Assembly: GCF_024168645.1 (NCBI RefSeq)
Contig: NZ_JALJWF010000001.1
Span: 5,335,501-5,399,500, forward strand
Source: Pseudomonas sp. GGS8
GTDB lineage: Bacteria; Pseudomonadota; Gammaproteobacteria; Pseudomonadales; Pseudomonadaceae
Reading direction: 5' to 3'
DNA: 64,000 nt
In this document: positions 8,999 to 17,875 of the stretch, piece by piece
Layout of the letters: each line of letters starts with the position of its first letter
How positions within the stretch are numbered: position 1 is the first letter of the stretch
Made by a program: the position numbers and the translations under genes
Notes under the pieces: model-generated
What the model was told of the DNA's origin: nothing
The model's input: only the letters and a program-made list of their open reading frames with translations
Database searches by the model: none

Positions 8999-10782
8999 AC
9001 ACCCGAATTCCTGGTCGTGGGCTGATACTGCCGGCTCATGCTGAGCCCGCCCGGTGCCTGCGCGGCTTTTTCACGTGGTTGTTCCTGGGGCGCCGACTGG
9101 TTGCCGGCAAGCGCCTTGAGCACTTCCTGGCTTGGGCCAAAGGCTTGCAAGCGACCTTCGTTGAGCACCAGCAACTTGTCGGCCTGGGCCAGGGCCGAAG
9201 AGCGATGGGTGACCAGAATCACGCTGGTGCCCCGGGCCTTCATGTGTGCGATGGCGCCGGCCAGTGCGGCTTCTCCGACGGTGTCGAGGTTAGAGTTCGG
9301 TTCATCCAGCACCACCAGGCTCGGATGGCCGTACAACGCGCGAGCCAGGGCCACCCTTTGCTTCTGGCCGCCGGACAAACCGTTGCCGTCTTCGCCGAGC
9401 ACGGTGTCGTAGCCCTGGGGCATGCGCAGGATCAATTCATGGACGCCAGCCTGTTGCGCAGCCTCGACGATTTTTTGCGGATCCGCTTCACGGAATCGAG
9501 CGATGTTTTCGGCGATGCTGCCGCTGAACAATTCGATGTCCTGAGGCAGATAACCGATGTAAGGGCCGAGGTCGTCGCGATTCCAGCGATGAATGTCCGC
9601 ACCATCGAGGCGCACCGTGCCGCCCAACGTCGGCCAGACGCCGACCAACACCCGGGCCAGGGTCGATTTACCGGAGCCGGAAGCCCCGAGCACGCCCAGC
9701 ACTTCGCCGGCGCCCAGGTGGAAATTGACCATGTGCAGGGTCGCTGCCCGTTGGCCTGGCGGGCCGGCGCTGACTTGTTCGAACGTGATCAGGCCTTTCG
9801 GCGCCGGCAGCGCCATGGCCTCGTCACTCGGCGCAAAGGCTTGCAGCAAAGCGTCGAGGCGGCGGTAAGCGAGTTTGGCGCCGCTCCACTGCTTCCACAC
9901 GGCAATCAACTGATCGATGGGGCTCAGCACCCGGCCCATCAAAATGGAACCGGCGATCATCATCCCGGCGGTCATGTCGCCCTTGATCACCAGCAAGGCG
10001 CCCAACCCCAGGACCAGGGATTGCAGGCACAGGCGCAGGGTTTTGCTCAGGGAGCTGATGACCGCGCCGGTATCGCTGGCCTGATTCTGCAAGCCAAGAA
10101 AACGCGAGTGCACCTGAAACCAGCGTTTGCGCAATGCGCCGAGCATGCCCATGGCCTGAATGGTTTCGGCGTTATGCAGGTGACTGGTAGCCAGTTGGCT
10201 GGACTTCTGGGAAAACCCCGCAGCTTCGCCCAAAGGCTTTTTGGTCATGGCCTCGTTGAGGCAGGCCAGCCCGATCAGCAGCACCGCACCCGCAGTGGCC
10301 AATACGCCGAGCCATAAGTTGAACAGGAAAATCACCAACAGATAGACCGGAAACCACGGCGCATCGAAGAAGGCAAACAGCGCCGGGCCGGTGACAAATT
10401 GGCGAATATGGGTCAAGTCGCCCAGGGATTGCCCTGCGTTGCCCTCGCCCTTGAACAGGTTGCGCTCGAAGGCGGCTTGATACACCCGCAGGTTGAAACG
10501 GCGCTCCAGTTGGCTGCCGATACGGATGACGATGAAACTGCGCACGGTCTCCAGCAGCCCGATGAAGGCGAAGAATCCGACCACCATCAGCGACAACATC
10601 GCCAGTGTGGTTTCGTTTTGCGACGACAGCACCCGGTCATAAACCTGGAGCATATAAATCGACGGGACCAACATCAGAACGTTGATCAATGCAGTAAAGC
10701 AGCCGACGCTGATCAAGATGCTCTTATAGTCACCCAGTGCCTTGAATAACGGTGCGGTGGCCGGGCTCTTCGCCATCTTCAT
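8995..10782 (-). CDS. aprD: Type I secretion ABC transporter ATPase AprD
   Basis: This is a 595-residue inner-membrane ABC exporter with an N-terminal six-helix membrane domain and a C-terminal nucleotide-binding domain. Walker A is GASGSGKST, the signature is LSGGQKQRVALARAL and Walker B ends VVLDEPN. The frame is open to 10830, but the ATG at 10782 (MKMAKSPATAP) has AGGA seven bases upstream and gives the usual AprD/PrtD N-terminus. The 212 bp between aprI and this start is longer than other gaps in the cluster and AT-richer, leaving room for a second promoter. Substrates carry C-terminal uncleaved signals: the serralysin and the two RTX lipases encoded nearby. Confidence 0.94.
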   Translation of the reverse strand: MKMAKSPATAPLFKALGDYKSILISVGCFTALINVLMLVPSIYMLQVYDRVLSSQNETTLAMLSLMVVGFFAFIGLLETVRSFIVIRIGSQLERRFNLRVYQAAFERNLFKGEGNAGQSLGDLTHIRQFVTGPALFAFFDAPWFPVYLLVIFLFNLWLGVLATAGAVLLIGLACLNEAMTKKPLGEAAGFSQKSSQLATSHLHNAETIQAMGMLGALRKRWFQVHSRFLGLQNQASDTGAVISSLSKTLRLCLQSLVLGLGALLVIKGDMTAGMMIAGSILMGRVLSPIDQLIAVWKQWSGAKLAYRRLDALLQAFAPSDEAMALPAPKGLITFEQVSAGPPGQRAATLHMVNFHLGAGEVLGVLGASGSGKSTLARVLVGVWPTLGGTVRLDGADIHRWNRDDLGPYIGYLPQDIELFSGSIAENIARFREADPQKIVEAAQQAGVHELILRMPQGYDTVLGEDGNGLSGGQKQRVALARALYGHPSLVVLDEPNSNLDTVGEAALAGAIAHMKARGTSVILVTHRSSALAQADKLLVLNEGRLQAFGPSQEVLKALAGNQSAPQEQPREKAAQAPGGLSMSRQYQPTTRNSGV

Positions 10783-10994
10783 TGGTTTTTCCTGAGGTAT
10801 TAAGCCTCGCCTCACTTGGCGAGGTTCCATTTAACTGTCCGCACACGGATCGAGACATTCTTTTGCCGGTTATCGCTTACAAATTAATAACAACTCTTTG
10901 TGGACTCTAAAACGTCCCGGTTATTGATCTGCCGCTTATAACTGCAATAACGGTCTTTATATTCAGCACCTGCTATCGATCCGACTCTTTTCGC

Positions 10995-11417
10995 TTATTG
11001 CGCTGCGCGCATGAGCGTAATAATCAGCCCCGACTTCAAGGTACTTTTATAAAGCCCCGCATGCAGTCGGCTGAAGAACACAATTTTTGAGCCTTCTTCC
11101 CCGGTCACGGCAATACCGTCCGGTTCCGGGAACCAGCCCTTCGCCGGCTTGTTCAGCCAGGCGCCGAGGCAGTCGGCGCCCTCACCCAGGGTCTGGTCCG
11201 ATTTAAGCTCGATCGTGCAGACATTCAACGGCTTGTCCTGCAGTGCCTGGGATTCGGGCGAGTCTTGCGCGGTATTCAAAATGGCTTGCCAATTGCCGGC
11301 GAGTTCCGACGGGTCGGCTAATTTCAGACTGCGTGCCATGGCTACCTCTCCAAGAAACATCATCAGCGTCGCCAACAGCCACGCGGTTGTTTTGCAGGTA
11401 AGAGCGTTCTGATTCAT
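10995..11417 (-). CDS. aprI: Alkaline protease inhibitor AprI
   Basis: A 140-residue periplasmic inhibitor of the serralysin. The signal peptide ends at GEVAMA, so the mature protein starts near RSLKLADPSELAGNW; in this family the N-terminal strand plugs the protease active-site cleft. Two cysteines (CTIEL and CLGAW) are placed to form the single disulfide of the Inh/AprI beta-barrel fold. The gene lies 67 bp downstream of aprA and upstream of the exporter, the canonical order. It protects the cell from AprA that folds before export. Confidence 0.92.
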   Translation of the reverse strand: MNQNALTCKTTAWLLATLMMFLGEVAMARSLKLADPSELAGNWQAILNTAQDSPESQALQDKPLNVCTIELKSDQTLGEGADCLGAWLNKPAKGWFPEPDGIAVTGEEGSKIVFFSRLHAGLYKSTLKSGLIITLMRAAQ

Positions 11418-11484
11418 AGGGCGTTTTACTCTGGATCAGGGCAGAGAGCGACGCGTAAAGCGCCACCCTCCTTTTTGCCTTGAA

Positions 11485-12933
11485 TCAGGCCACGATGTCC
11501 GAGAACGCCGCCTGGCCAACGGTGCTGACCAGGAAATCAGCCACGCCGTGCCCGGAGAAGTCCACCGACAACAGGCTGTTGCCGCCCGAAGTGCTCAACA
11601 CTGCATCGCCTGCCGCCCCGGTGAACGAGTTCACGAAATGCAGGCCCGCGCCCTTGGTGATGCCGGTCAGGTCGATCTTGTCCAGGCCGCTGACAAAATC
11701 GAGGATCTGGTCGACCGCACCTGGCTTGGAGTCGCTGCTGGCCGCAAACACGAAGGTGTCCGAACCCGAGCCGCCCCACAGTTTGTCCGCACCGCCCGCG
11801 CCGAAGAGGATGTCGTTGCCGGCACCGCCTTTCAGCTCGTTGGACACGCTGTTACCGATCAACAGATCGCTACCCGAACCGCCAATCGCGTTCTCGACAG
11901 TGACGCCTTTGGCGATGGACACGTTGCCCACTAGGCCGCCAACGTCGGAGAACGAGGCTTCATTGAGGTTGATTTTCTGGTTCTGGGTAAAGCCGGAGAA
12001 GTCCAGAGTATCCTTGCCGCCCGCATCCCACACCGAGAACACGACTTTGTCCGACGACGAAGACGCGCTCAGGAAGTCGCGACCGGCGTTGGAGTTGAAG
12101 CCGTAGGTGGTGTCACCGGTACGGGTGGTGGTATTGGCACCGTAGAGTTTCTGGATGGCCGCGATATCGTCCATCAGCGGGCCGGAAGAATAAGCTTCCA
12201 CGCCGCCCTTACTGAAGTTCTGGTCGGTATTGCTTTCACTCCAGTAGCTCATGACGCTGTAACCGCGGGTGTCTTGCCCGTAAGTCGCGTCATTGTAGGT
12301 CGGTGCGCCTTCACCGGCGTTGTAATCGCCAGGGTGCGCCAGGCCCAGGGTGTGACCGATTTCGTGGGTCAGGGTCTGACGGCCGTAGTTGTTCAGGTCC
12401 GGTGTCTTGTTCGGCGTGTAGCTGCTGTTGGTCAGGTACCACGAAGTACCGTCATAACCGGCGCCCGTGCCAGGCAGATAGGCGAAAGCCGCTGCGCCAT
12501 CCTGACCACCGCTGTAGTTACCGAAGGTCATATGGCCGTCACCGCCGGAGGACTTCTCGGTGAAGGTGACGTTGGCCACGTCGGCCCAGGATTGCATGGC
12601 GAGCACGGCCTGGGCTTTCTGTTGCGTATTGAACTGGCTGAACCCGGTAATGCCGTGCTTGTTCATGGTGCTCGACGAGGCCGAGGTCAGGAACGTGTAA
12701 GTGAGTTCGATTTTGCCGCTGCCGTCCTTGTCCTGGTAGGCAGCGCCGTCACGCAGCAGCTGGGTAGCGGCCTGGTCGACGGAGAAGGAGGGTTTGCCAT
12801 TGACCGTGAGATTGCCACCCCGGTCATACTGATGGCTGAAGCTATCGATCTGATTGTAGGCAGAACTGAAAGCAGCCAATGGTGCAAAGGCCTGTTCGGC
12901 AAGATCAATAGCGTTGTCTTTTACTTTCGACAT
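11485..12933 (-). CDS. aprA: Serralysin-type alkaline metalloprotease AprA/AprX
   Basis: A 482-residue extracellular zinc protease (peptidase M10B). The zinc motif [11 protein letters not shown] is at residues 190-200 and the Met-turn SVMSYWS near 226. RTX repeats ([29 protein letters not shown]) bind calcium in the C-terminal roll. The last four residues DIVA match the type I secretion signal of this family (Asp followed by hydrophobics). The open frame extends to 13038, but the ATG at 12933 has AAGGAAG seven bases upstream and gives the standard propeptide MSKVKDNA. It is the first gene of the apr cluster. The AT-rich upstream region should hold its promoter. Confidence 0.96.
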   Translation of the reverse strand: MSKVKDNAIDLAEQAFAPLAAFSSAYNQIDSFSHQYDRGGNLTVNGKPSFSVDQAATQLLRDGAAYQDKDGSGKIELTYTFLTSASSSTMNKHGITGFSQFNTQQKAQAVLAMQSWADVANVTFTEKSSGGDGHMTFGNYSGGQDGAAAFAYLPGTGAGYDGTSWYLTNSSYTPNKTPDLNNYGRQTLTHEIGHTLGLAHPGDYNAGEGAPTYNDATYGQDTRGYSVMSYWSESNTDQNFSKGGVEAYSSGPLMDDIAAIQKLYGANTTTRTGDTTYGFNSNAGRDFLSASSSSDKVVFSVWDAGGKDTLDFSGFTQNQKINLNEASFSDVGGLVGNVSIAKGVTVENAIGGSGSDLLIGNSVSNELKGGAGNDILFGAGGADKLWGGSGSDTFVFAASSDSKPGAVDQILDFVSGLDKIDLTGITKGAGLHFVNSFTGAAGDAVLSTSGGNSLLSVDFSGHGVADFLVSTVGQAAFSDIVA

Positions 12934-13445
12934 AAACACACTTCCTTGTTTAGCAATGGAACAGTTTTTGTCCGATACGACAATCTCTGGCGAGATCGTC
13001 CTATCACTCGCCCAATGAAGGCGTATAAAAACTGACACAATTCGAAATCAAACGTCTACATTTTTTTGACGTCAAATTGAACTGTTTCGTAGAACGCCCG
13101 CAAACATTGCTTGCGCTGTCGAAAGATTGTTTGTAGTTGAGGTTTCCAGCCTGATTGTCCGACAATTTCGTATTTAAATATTAAATATAGGTAAGTTGCT
13201 TTTTTGTTGATGAGTTCTCGTTTTTTGGATTTATTAGTATCTGTGCCAGTTTAAATTAAACATCCAGTTAGTTGCAGCAATGGCCGAAGACAGAACTCCG
13301 ACTGCCGGTCAATCCCAACACCGTCCTCAGATCATGCTCGTCATTGCGGCCTGCTAGACTGATTACGCCTTGGCTGCTGGTCAGCATTGCCAGACCACCG
13401 CATCCGAGCGGCCAAAGCACCTGTCTCTTGATCTGGAGGTATCCC
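12934..13445. other. AT-rich divergent intergenic region before aprA and adh
   Basis: About 510 bp with no convincing gene separates divergently transcribed aprA and the alcohol dehydrogenase. The part at about 13040-13265 is strikingly AT-rich compared with the rest (for example TATTTAAATATTAAATATAG near 13170). It is the likely place for the aprA promoter and its regulators. I could not assign a defined operator. Confidence 0.5.
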
Positions 13446-14477
13446 ATGAGCGACAGCACCGAACTCACAACTTTCACCGGCTGGGCTGCAACATCGGCAG
13501 GCGCTTCACTGGAGCGCTATAGCTACGATCCCGGTCCATTGGGAGACGAGGAGGTAGAAGTCGCCGTGGAGTATTGCGGCGTCTGCCACTCCGACCAGTC
13601 GATGATCGATAACGAATGGGGTCTGAGCCACTACCCGTTTATCCCTGGCCACGAAGTGGTCGGCAGGATCGTGCGAGTGGGCGCACAGGTACGCGGTCTC
13701 GACGTGGGACAACGGGTGGGCATTGGTTGGTACAAAGGCAGTTGCATGCATTGCGCCTCGTGTATCGGAGGCTCCCACAATCTGTGCAGCACCGTCCAAC
13801 CCACCATCGTTGGCAGCAACGGAGGCTTCGCCGATCGCCTGCGTTCGCACTGGGCCTGGGCGCTTGCGATACCGGACGGACTCGACCCGGCCATGGCCGG
13901 CCCCCTGTTCTGCGCCGGCTCGACGGTGTTCAACCCGCTGGTGGAATTTAACGTCAAACCTACTGACCGGGTCGGTGTCGTGGGAATCGGCGGCCTCGGT
14001 CATCTGGCGCTGCGTTTCCTCAACGCCTGGGGCTGCGAAGTCACGGCCTTTACCTCGTCGTTGAGCAAGCAGGACGAAGCCAGGCGCCTGGGGGCACACA
14101 ACGTGTTCGCCTCTACCGACATTAACGCGTTGAAATCCATTGCCGACACCCTGGATTTTCTCCTGGTCACCGCCAACGCCGATCTCGACTGGCCGACCCT
14201 GCTCGGAACGCTGCGCGGCAAGGGTCGCCTGCACTTTGTTGGCGTCGTGCCTAGCGCTATTCCAGTGCACGTATTCAACCTGCTTCCCCAACAAAAAAGC
14301 TTGTCCGCCTCGCCGGTTGGCTCGCCCAGCACCACGGCAACCATGTTGGAGTTCTGCGCTCGTCATCAGATCTTGCCGCAGGTCGAGCACTTTCCCATGA
14401 GCCGGATCAACGACGCCATTGATCACCTACGCAGTGGCAAGGCGCGCTATCGCGTCGTGCTGGATGCCAGCAAATGA
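13446..14477 (+). CDS. Zinc-dependent alcohol dehydrogenase (YahK/CAD-like)
   Basis: A 343-residue medium-chain dehydrogenase. The catalytic zinc motif CGVCHSDQSM and GHEVVGRI are near the N-terminus. Structural-zinc cysteines appear in GSCMHCASCIGGSHNLC, and the nucleotide-binding glycines are in VGVVGIGGLGHLAL. This combination fits the cinnamyl/aliphatic aldehyde reductase group (YahK/AdhC-like), which is usually NADPH-linked. The ATG at 13446 follows GGAGG by seven bases; the upstream open frame has no family resemblance. It stands alone on the plus strand, divergent from aprA. The substrate cannot be read from sequence. Confidence 0.88.
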   Translation: MSDSTELTTFTGWAATSAGASLERYSYDPGPLGDEEVEVAVEYCGVCHSDQSMIDNEWGLSHYPFIPGHEVVGRIVRVGAQVRGLDVGQRVGIGWYKGSCMHCASCIGGSHNLCSTVQPTIVGSNGGFADRLRSHWAWALAIPDGLDPAMAGPLFCAGSTVFNPLVEFNVKPTDRVGVVGIGGLGHLALRFLNAWGCEVTAFTSSLSKQDEARRLGAHNVFASTDINALKSIADTLDFLLVTANADLDWPTLLGTLRGKGRLHFVGVVPSAIPVHVFNLLPQQKSLSASPVGSPSTTATMLEFCARHQILPQVEHFPMSRINDAIDHLRSGKARYRVVLDASK

Positions 14478-14773
14478 CAGATTGGCGCGCCGAGTAACAC
14501 CGCACGCGCCCCACGGTTGACGGACCCACTCGGTATCGCGCTGAAGAATCGAAGTTCTGTCCGGGCTTCAATGACCAAAGGGATGCCCGGCAATGCTGGC
14601 CTTTGGCCGAAATGCCGGTCTCTCATGACCTGCGTCAAAAAAAATTGAACCAATCGCTAAACGGACTGAAAAATTACACATGCTTTTCACATCCGGGTGC
14701 TACTTTTAAAGACAGTCACCGGTTGAGCCATTGAAGGCTCTTCCCTCCTAACATGAGCTAAAGGAAGCGCTCG

Positions 14774-14797
14774 ATGAAGAAGGCGGGCAACACATGA
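14774..14797 (+). CDS. Possible seven-codon leader ORF (MKKAGNT)
   Basis: The ATG at 14774 follows a good Shine-Dalgarno (AAAGGAAG, eight bases) and encodes only MKKAGNT. Its TGA overlaps the ATG of the following DUF1652 gene as ATGA. The downstream gene has a weaker site of its own, so the leader could couple translation to it. It is a short ORF and may be coincidental. Confidence 0.35.
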   Translation: MKKAGNT

Positions 14798-15069
14798 ATC
14801 AAGGTTCATTCAGTAAGGTCACTTTTCCAAATGCCTGCCAGCTGATGCGCTGGCATTTTCATCCCATGGGTTTCGAGGCGACCATGGATGCACCGGGCAG
14901 CATGGTTGCTCGTCTATTTGACCGAGCCAGCGGCGAAACCATGATCGCCATTGCCGGTATTCCTTGTGCAACGGTTATGAATGCCGCCGATGTAGAACGG
15001 ATTATCGAAGCGGTTGAGGATGAACTGGAAGCGTTCATTCCACCTGTGGCGCTCAGGAGTTATGCCTGA
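14794..15069 (+). CDS. DUF1652 family protein
   Basis: A 91-residue small protein with the DUF1652 pattern common in Pseudomonas: a helix with HF-P near the start (RWHFHPMGFEATM), a strand segment VARLFDRASGE, an IAGIP turn and a C-terminal helix (VERIIEAVEDELEAF). No signal peptide or membrane segment is seen. The biochemical role of the family is unknown. A second member is encoded at 55449-55703. It is followed at once by a rho-independent terminator, so it is monocistronic, apart from the possible seven-codon leader. The region 14478-14773 upstream contains no other gene. Confidence 0.75.
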   Translation: MNQGSFSKVTFPNACQLMRWHFHPMGFEATMDAPGSMVARLFDRASGETMIAIAGIPCATVMNAADVERIIEAVEDELEAFIPPVALRSYA

Positions 15070-15086
15070 CGATCGGCACCCGACAC

Positions 15087-15117
15087 AAAGCCCGCTCATG
15101 GATTTAGCGGGCTTTTT
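15087..15117 (+). terminator. Rho-independent terminator after DUF1652 gene
   Basis: A 10-bp stem (AAAGCCCGCT with its complement) and nine-base loop run into a T-tract. It lies 17 bp after the DUF1652 stop and 14 bp before the convergent cystathionine gene, so it may act on both strands. Confidence 0.85.
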
Positions 15118-15130
15118 GTAGCAGCTGCTA

Positions 15131-16324
15131 CTAGGAATGCGTCGCCGCAACTTGCAACAAGGCCTGGGCCAGATCGGCGCGCAGGTCTTCGACATCCTCC
15201 ACCCCCACAGACAAACGCACCAGCGCATCGCTAATGCCGAGCTGCGCGCGTGTTGCTGCAGGAATGGTGGCGTGAGTCATGATCGCCGGGTGCTCGATCA
15301 GGCTTTCCACCCCGCCCAGGCTCTCAGCCAAGGCGAAGATCCGCACACTCTCCAGGAAACGTCTGGCGCCCGCCAGGTCGCTGTTCAGCTCGACGGAAAT
15401 CATCCCGCCGAACCCGCGCATCTGCCGCCGCGCCAGTTCGTGCTGCGGGTGCGAAGGCAGGCCCGGATAATAGACGCGTGCCACTTGCGGCTGACGTTCC
15501 AGCCATTGCGCCAACTCCAGCGCGTTGCTGCAATGACGCTCCATGCGCAGCGCCAGGGTCTTCACCCCGCGCAGGGTGAGAAAAGCATCGAACGGTCCGG
15601 CGATCGCTCCCACTGCGTTCTGCAGAAAACCCAGGCGCTCGGCCAGATCAACGTTTTGCCCGACCACCGCGATGCCGCCGATCACGTCGGAGTGACCGTT
15701 CAGGTACTTGGTGGTCGAGTGCAGCACGATATCGAAGCCCAATTCCAGCGGACGCTGGATCCACGGGCTGGCGAAGGTGTTGTCCGCCACGCAGATAATG
15801 CCTCGCTCGCGACAGATCCGCGCGACGGCGGCAAGGTCAGTCAGGCTTAACAACGGATTGCTCGGCGTCTCGACCCAAACCATCCGCGTGTCGACCTGCA
15901 GCGCCGCTTCGAAGGTCGCCAGATCAGTCATATCGACGAAGCTGAAGCGATGCCCGGCGCTGCGCCGGCGTACCCGTTCAAACAGTCGGAAAGTCCCACC
16001 GTACAAATCATTGCCAGAAACGATGTGCGCGCCAGCGTCGAGCAGTTCGAGCACCGTGGCGATCGCCGCCAATCCGGAGGCAAAGGCGAACGCCTGGGTG
16101 CCACCCTCAAGGTCTGCCACACAACGCTCCAAGGCGAAGCGCGTCGGGTTGTGCGAGCGCCCGTAGTCAAAGCCCTTGTGCACACCGGGGCTCTGCTGCG
16201 CATAAGTGGAGTTGGCGTAAATCGGCGGCATCAGCGCCCCGGTGGTAGGGTCCGGCGTCTGCCCGGCATGGATCACACGGGTGGCAAATCCGCGTGGCGC
16301 GGCAGTTTCATCGTGCTGACTCAT
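15131..16324 (-). CDS. Cystathionine gamma-lyase/gamma-synthase (PLP enzyme)
   Basis: A 397-residue Cys/Met-metabolism PLP enzyme. The Schiff-base lysine is Lys206 in [16 protein letters not shown]. The substrate-loop arginine region is YGRSHNPTR, and [12 protein letters not shown] is the cofactor phosphate region. The family cannot be divided into gamma-lyase and gamma-synthase by eye. The four-base overlap with a cystathionine beta-synthase gene argues for gamma-lyase in reverse transsulfuration (cystathionine to cysteine, and H2S as by-product). P. aeruginosa has the same gene pair. Confidence 0.9.
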   Translation of the reverse strand: MSQHDETAAPRGFATRVIHAGQTPDPTTGALMPPIYANSTYAQQSPGVHKGFDYGRSHNPTRFALERCVADLEGGTQAFAFASGLAAIATVLELLDAGAHIVSGNDLYGGTFRLFERVRRRSAGHRFSFVDMTDLATFEAALQVDTRMVWVETPSNPLLSLTDLAAVARICRERGIICVADNTFASPWIQRPLELGFDIVLHSTTKYLNGHSDVIGGIAVVGQNVDLAERLGFLQNAVGAIAGPFDAFLTLRGVKTLALRMERHCSNALELAQWLERQPQVARVYYPGLPSHPQHELARRQMRGFGGMISVELNSDLAGARRFLESVRIFALAESLGGVESLIEHPAIMTHATIPAATRAQLGISDALVRLSVGVEDVEDLRADLAQALLQVAATHS

Positions 16325-17697
16325 GCGAGGGATCTCCTTAAGTGATTGAGCATGTCGACGCGAGTAATCAGGCCGTGGAAGCCCGAGGTGTCGGCGATGA
16401 TCGCCACCAGCCCACGGTCGAGCACCGCCTCCAGTTCAGCAAGACTGGCGCCGGGAGGCAGGGTTTCGAGCTTATCGGTCATCGCGCTGGTCACGGTCAT
16501 GCGAAAGTGCGTAGCGTCTTCGTGCACGCCAAGCAGGATGTCGGACTCGTCGATCACCCCGACCAACCGCTGCCCATCCACCAGCACCGGCAGTTGCGAT
16601 ACATCCGCCAGGCGCATGCGCTGGAACGCCGTGAGTAAGGTGTCGTCAGGCCCCACGCTGACCACCCGGCCATCCTCGAAGCGCCGGGCGATCAGGTCAC
16701 GCAAATCGCCGTAACGTTTGCGCGCAAGCAAGCCTTGGTCGTTCATCCACTGGTCGTTATAGACCTTCGACAGGTAGCGGGTGCCCGTGTCGCAGACGAA
16801 ACTGACCACCCGCTTCGGCTCGGTTTGTTCGCGGCAGTAACGCAGCGCCGCCGCCAGTAAGGTGCCAGTCGAAGAACCGCCAAGAATCCCTTCGGCGCGC
16901 AACAATTGGCGGGCATGATCGAAGCTTTCCTCATCGCTGATCGAATAGGCCTTGCGCACACTGGAAAGGTCGGCAATCGATGGAATGAAGTCTTCGCCGA
17001 TCCCCTCCACCGCCCAGGAACCGGGCGTACCAAGGGTGCCGCTGCGGCTGTATTCGGCCATCACCGAGCCGACCGGATCGGCCAGCACCATTTCCAGATT
17101 CGGTTGTACGCGCTGAAAGAAACGGGTCAGCCCGGTCAGTGTGCCGGCCGAACCGACGCCGACGACGATGGCATCCACATCATGCTGGGTCTGCGCCCAG
17201 ATCTCCGGCGCAGTGCTGCACTCGTGGGCCAGCGGGTTGGCCGGGTTGTTGAACTGATCGGCGAAGAATGCGTCGGGAATGTCTTTGGCCAGCCGCGCAG
17301 CGACGTCCTGGTAATAATCGGGATGGCCCTTGCCGACGTCGGAGCGGGTGATGTGTACTTCGGCGCCCATCGCCTTGAGGTGCAGCACCTTCTCGGTGGA
17401 CATCTTGTCCGGCACCACCAGCACCACCCGATACCCTTTGGCGCGGCCAACCAGTGCCAGCCCCAGACCGGTGTTGCCGGCCGTGGCCTCGACGATGGTG
17501 CCACCGGGGCGCAGGCGACCATCGCGCTCAGCGGTGTCGATCATCGCCAGACCGATACGGTCCTTGATCGAACCGCCAGGGTTCTGCGATTCGAGTTTGA
17601 GAAACAGTGTGCACGGGCCGGTATCGAAGCGGCTGATACGCACCAGCGGCGTATTACCGATCAGTTCGAGCACGGCGGGACGGGAGTTGTTCGGCAT
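16321..17697 (-). CDS. Cystathionine beta-synthase
   Basis: A 458-residue enzyme condensing serine and homocysteine. The catalytic fold-type II domain has PLP Lys45 in NPGGSIKDRIG and the asparagine loop EATAGNTGLGLAL; VGSAGTLTG holds the phosphate. After about residue 335 come two CBS motifs, so this is the bacterial full-length form rather than a plain cysteine synthase. The ATG at 17697 has GAGGTGA upstream. Its stop overlaps the gamma-lyase start (ATGA), giving a two-gene operon that makes cysteine from methionine-derived homocysteine. Confidence 0.92.
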   Translation of the reverse strand: MPNNSRPAVLELIGNTPLVRISRFDTGPCTLFLKLESQNPGGSIKDRIGLAMIDTAERDGRLRPGGTIVEATAGNTGLGLALVGRAKGYRVVLVVPDKMSTEKVLHLKAMGAEVHITRSDVGKGHPDYYQDVAARLAKDIPDAFFADQFNNPANPLAHECSTAPEIWAQTQHDVDAIVVGVGSAGTLTGLTRFFQRVQPNLEMVLADPVGSVMAEYSRSGTLGTPGSWAVEGIGEDFIPSIADLSSVRKAYSISDEESFDHARQLLRAEGILGGSSTGTLLAAALRYCREQTEPKRVVSFVCDTGTRYLSKVYNDQWMNDQGLLARKRYGDLRDLIARRFEDGRVVSVGPDDTLLTAFQRMRLADVSQLPVLVDGQRLVGVIDESDILLGVHEDATHFRMTVTSAMTDKLETLPPGASLAELEAVLDRGLVAIIADTSGFHGLITRVDMLNHLRRSLA

Positions 17698-17875
17698 GTC
17701 GTCACCTCGCTGCGGTAATCCGCATTTGGATGGACAGCAACCGGCGGCCAGTCAAACGCGCCAGTTGCAAGCAAACCTTCGCTTGGACCTTAGGCCGGGA
17801 TTGCGCCCCCCGCAACTTTTCGCAGCCCGTCGGTAGCGTCGTTGCCTGAACGCCACTGCCGACGGCTTATCGGTT

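Noticed and set aside
8986..10317. 443-codon plus-strand frame opposite aprD
   Set aside because: The minus strand has Walker A, signature and Walker B motifs of an ABC transporter in these bases.
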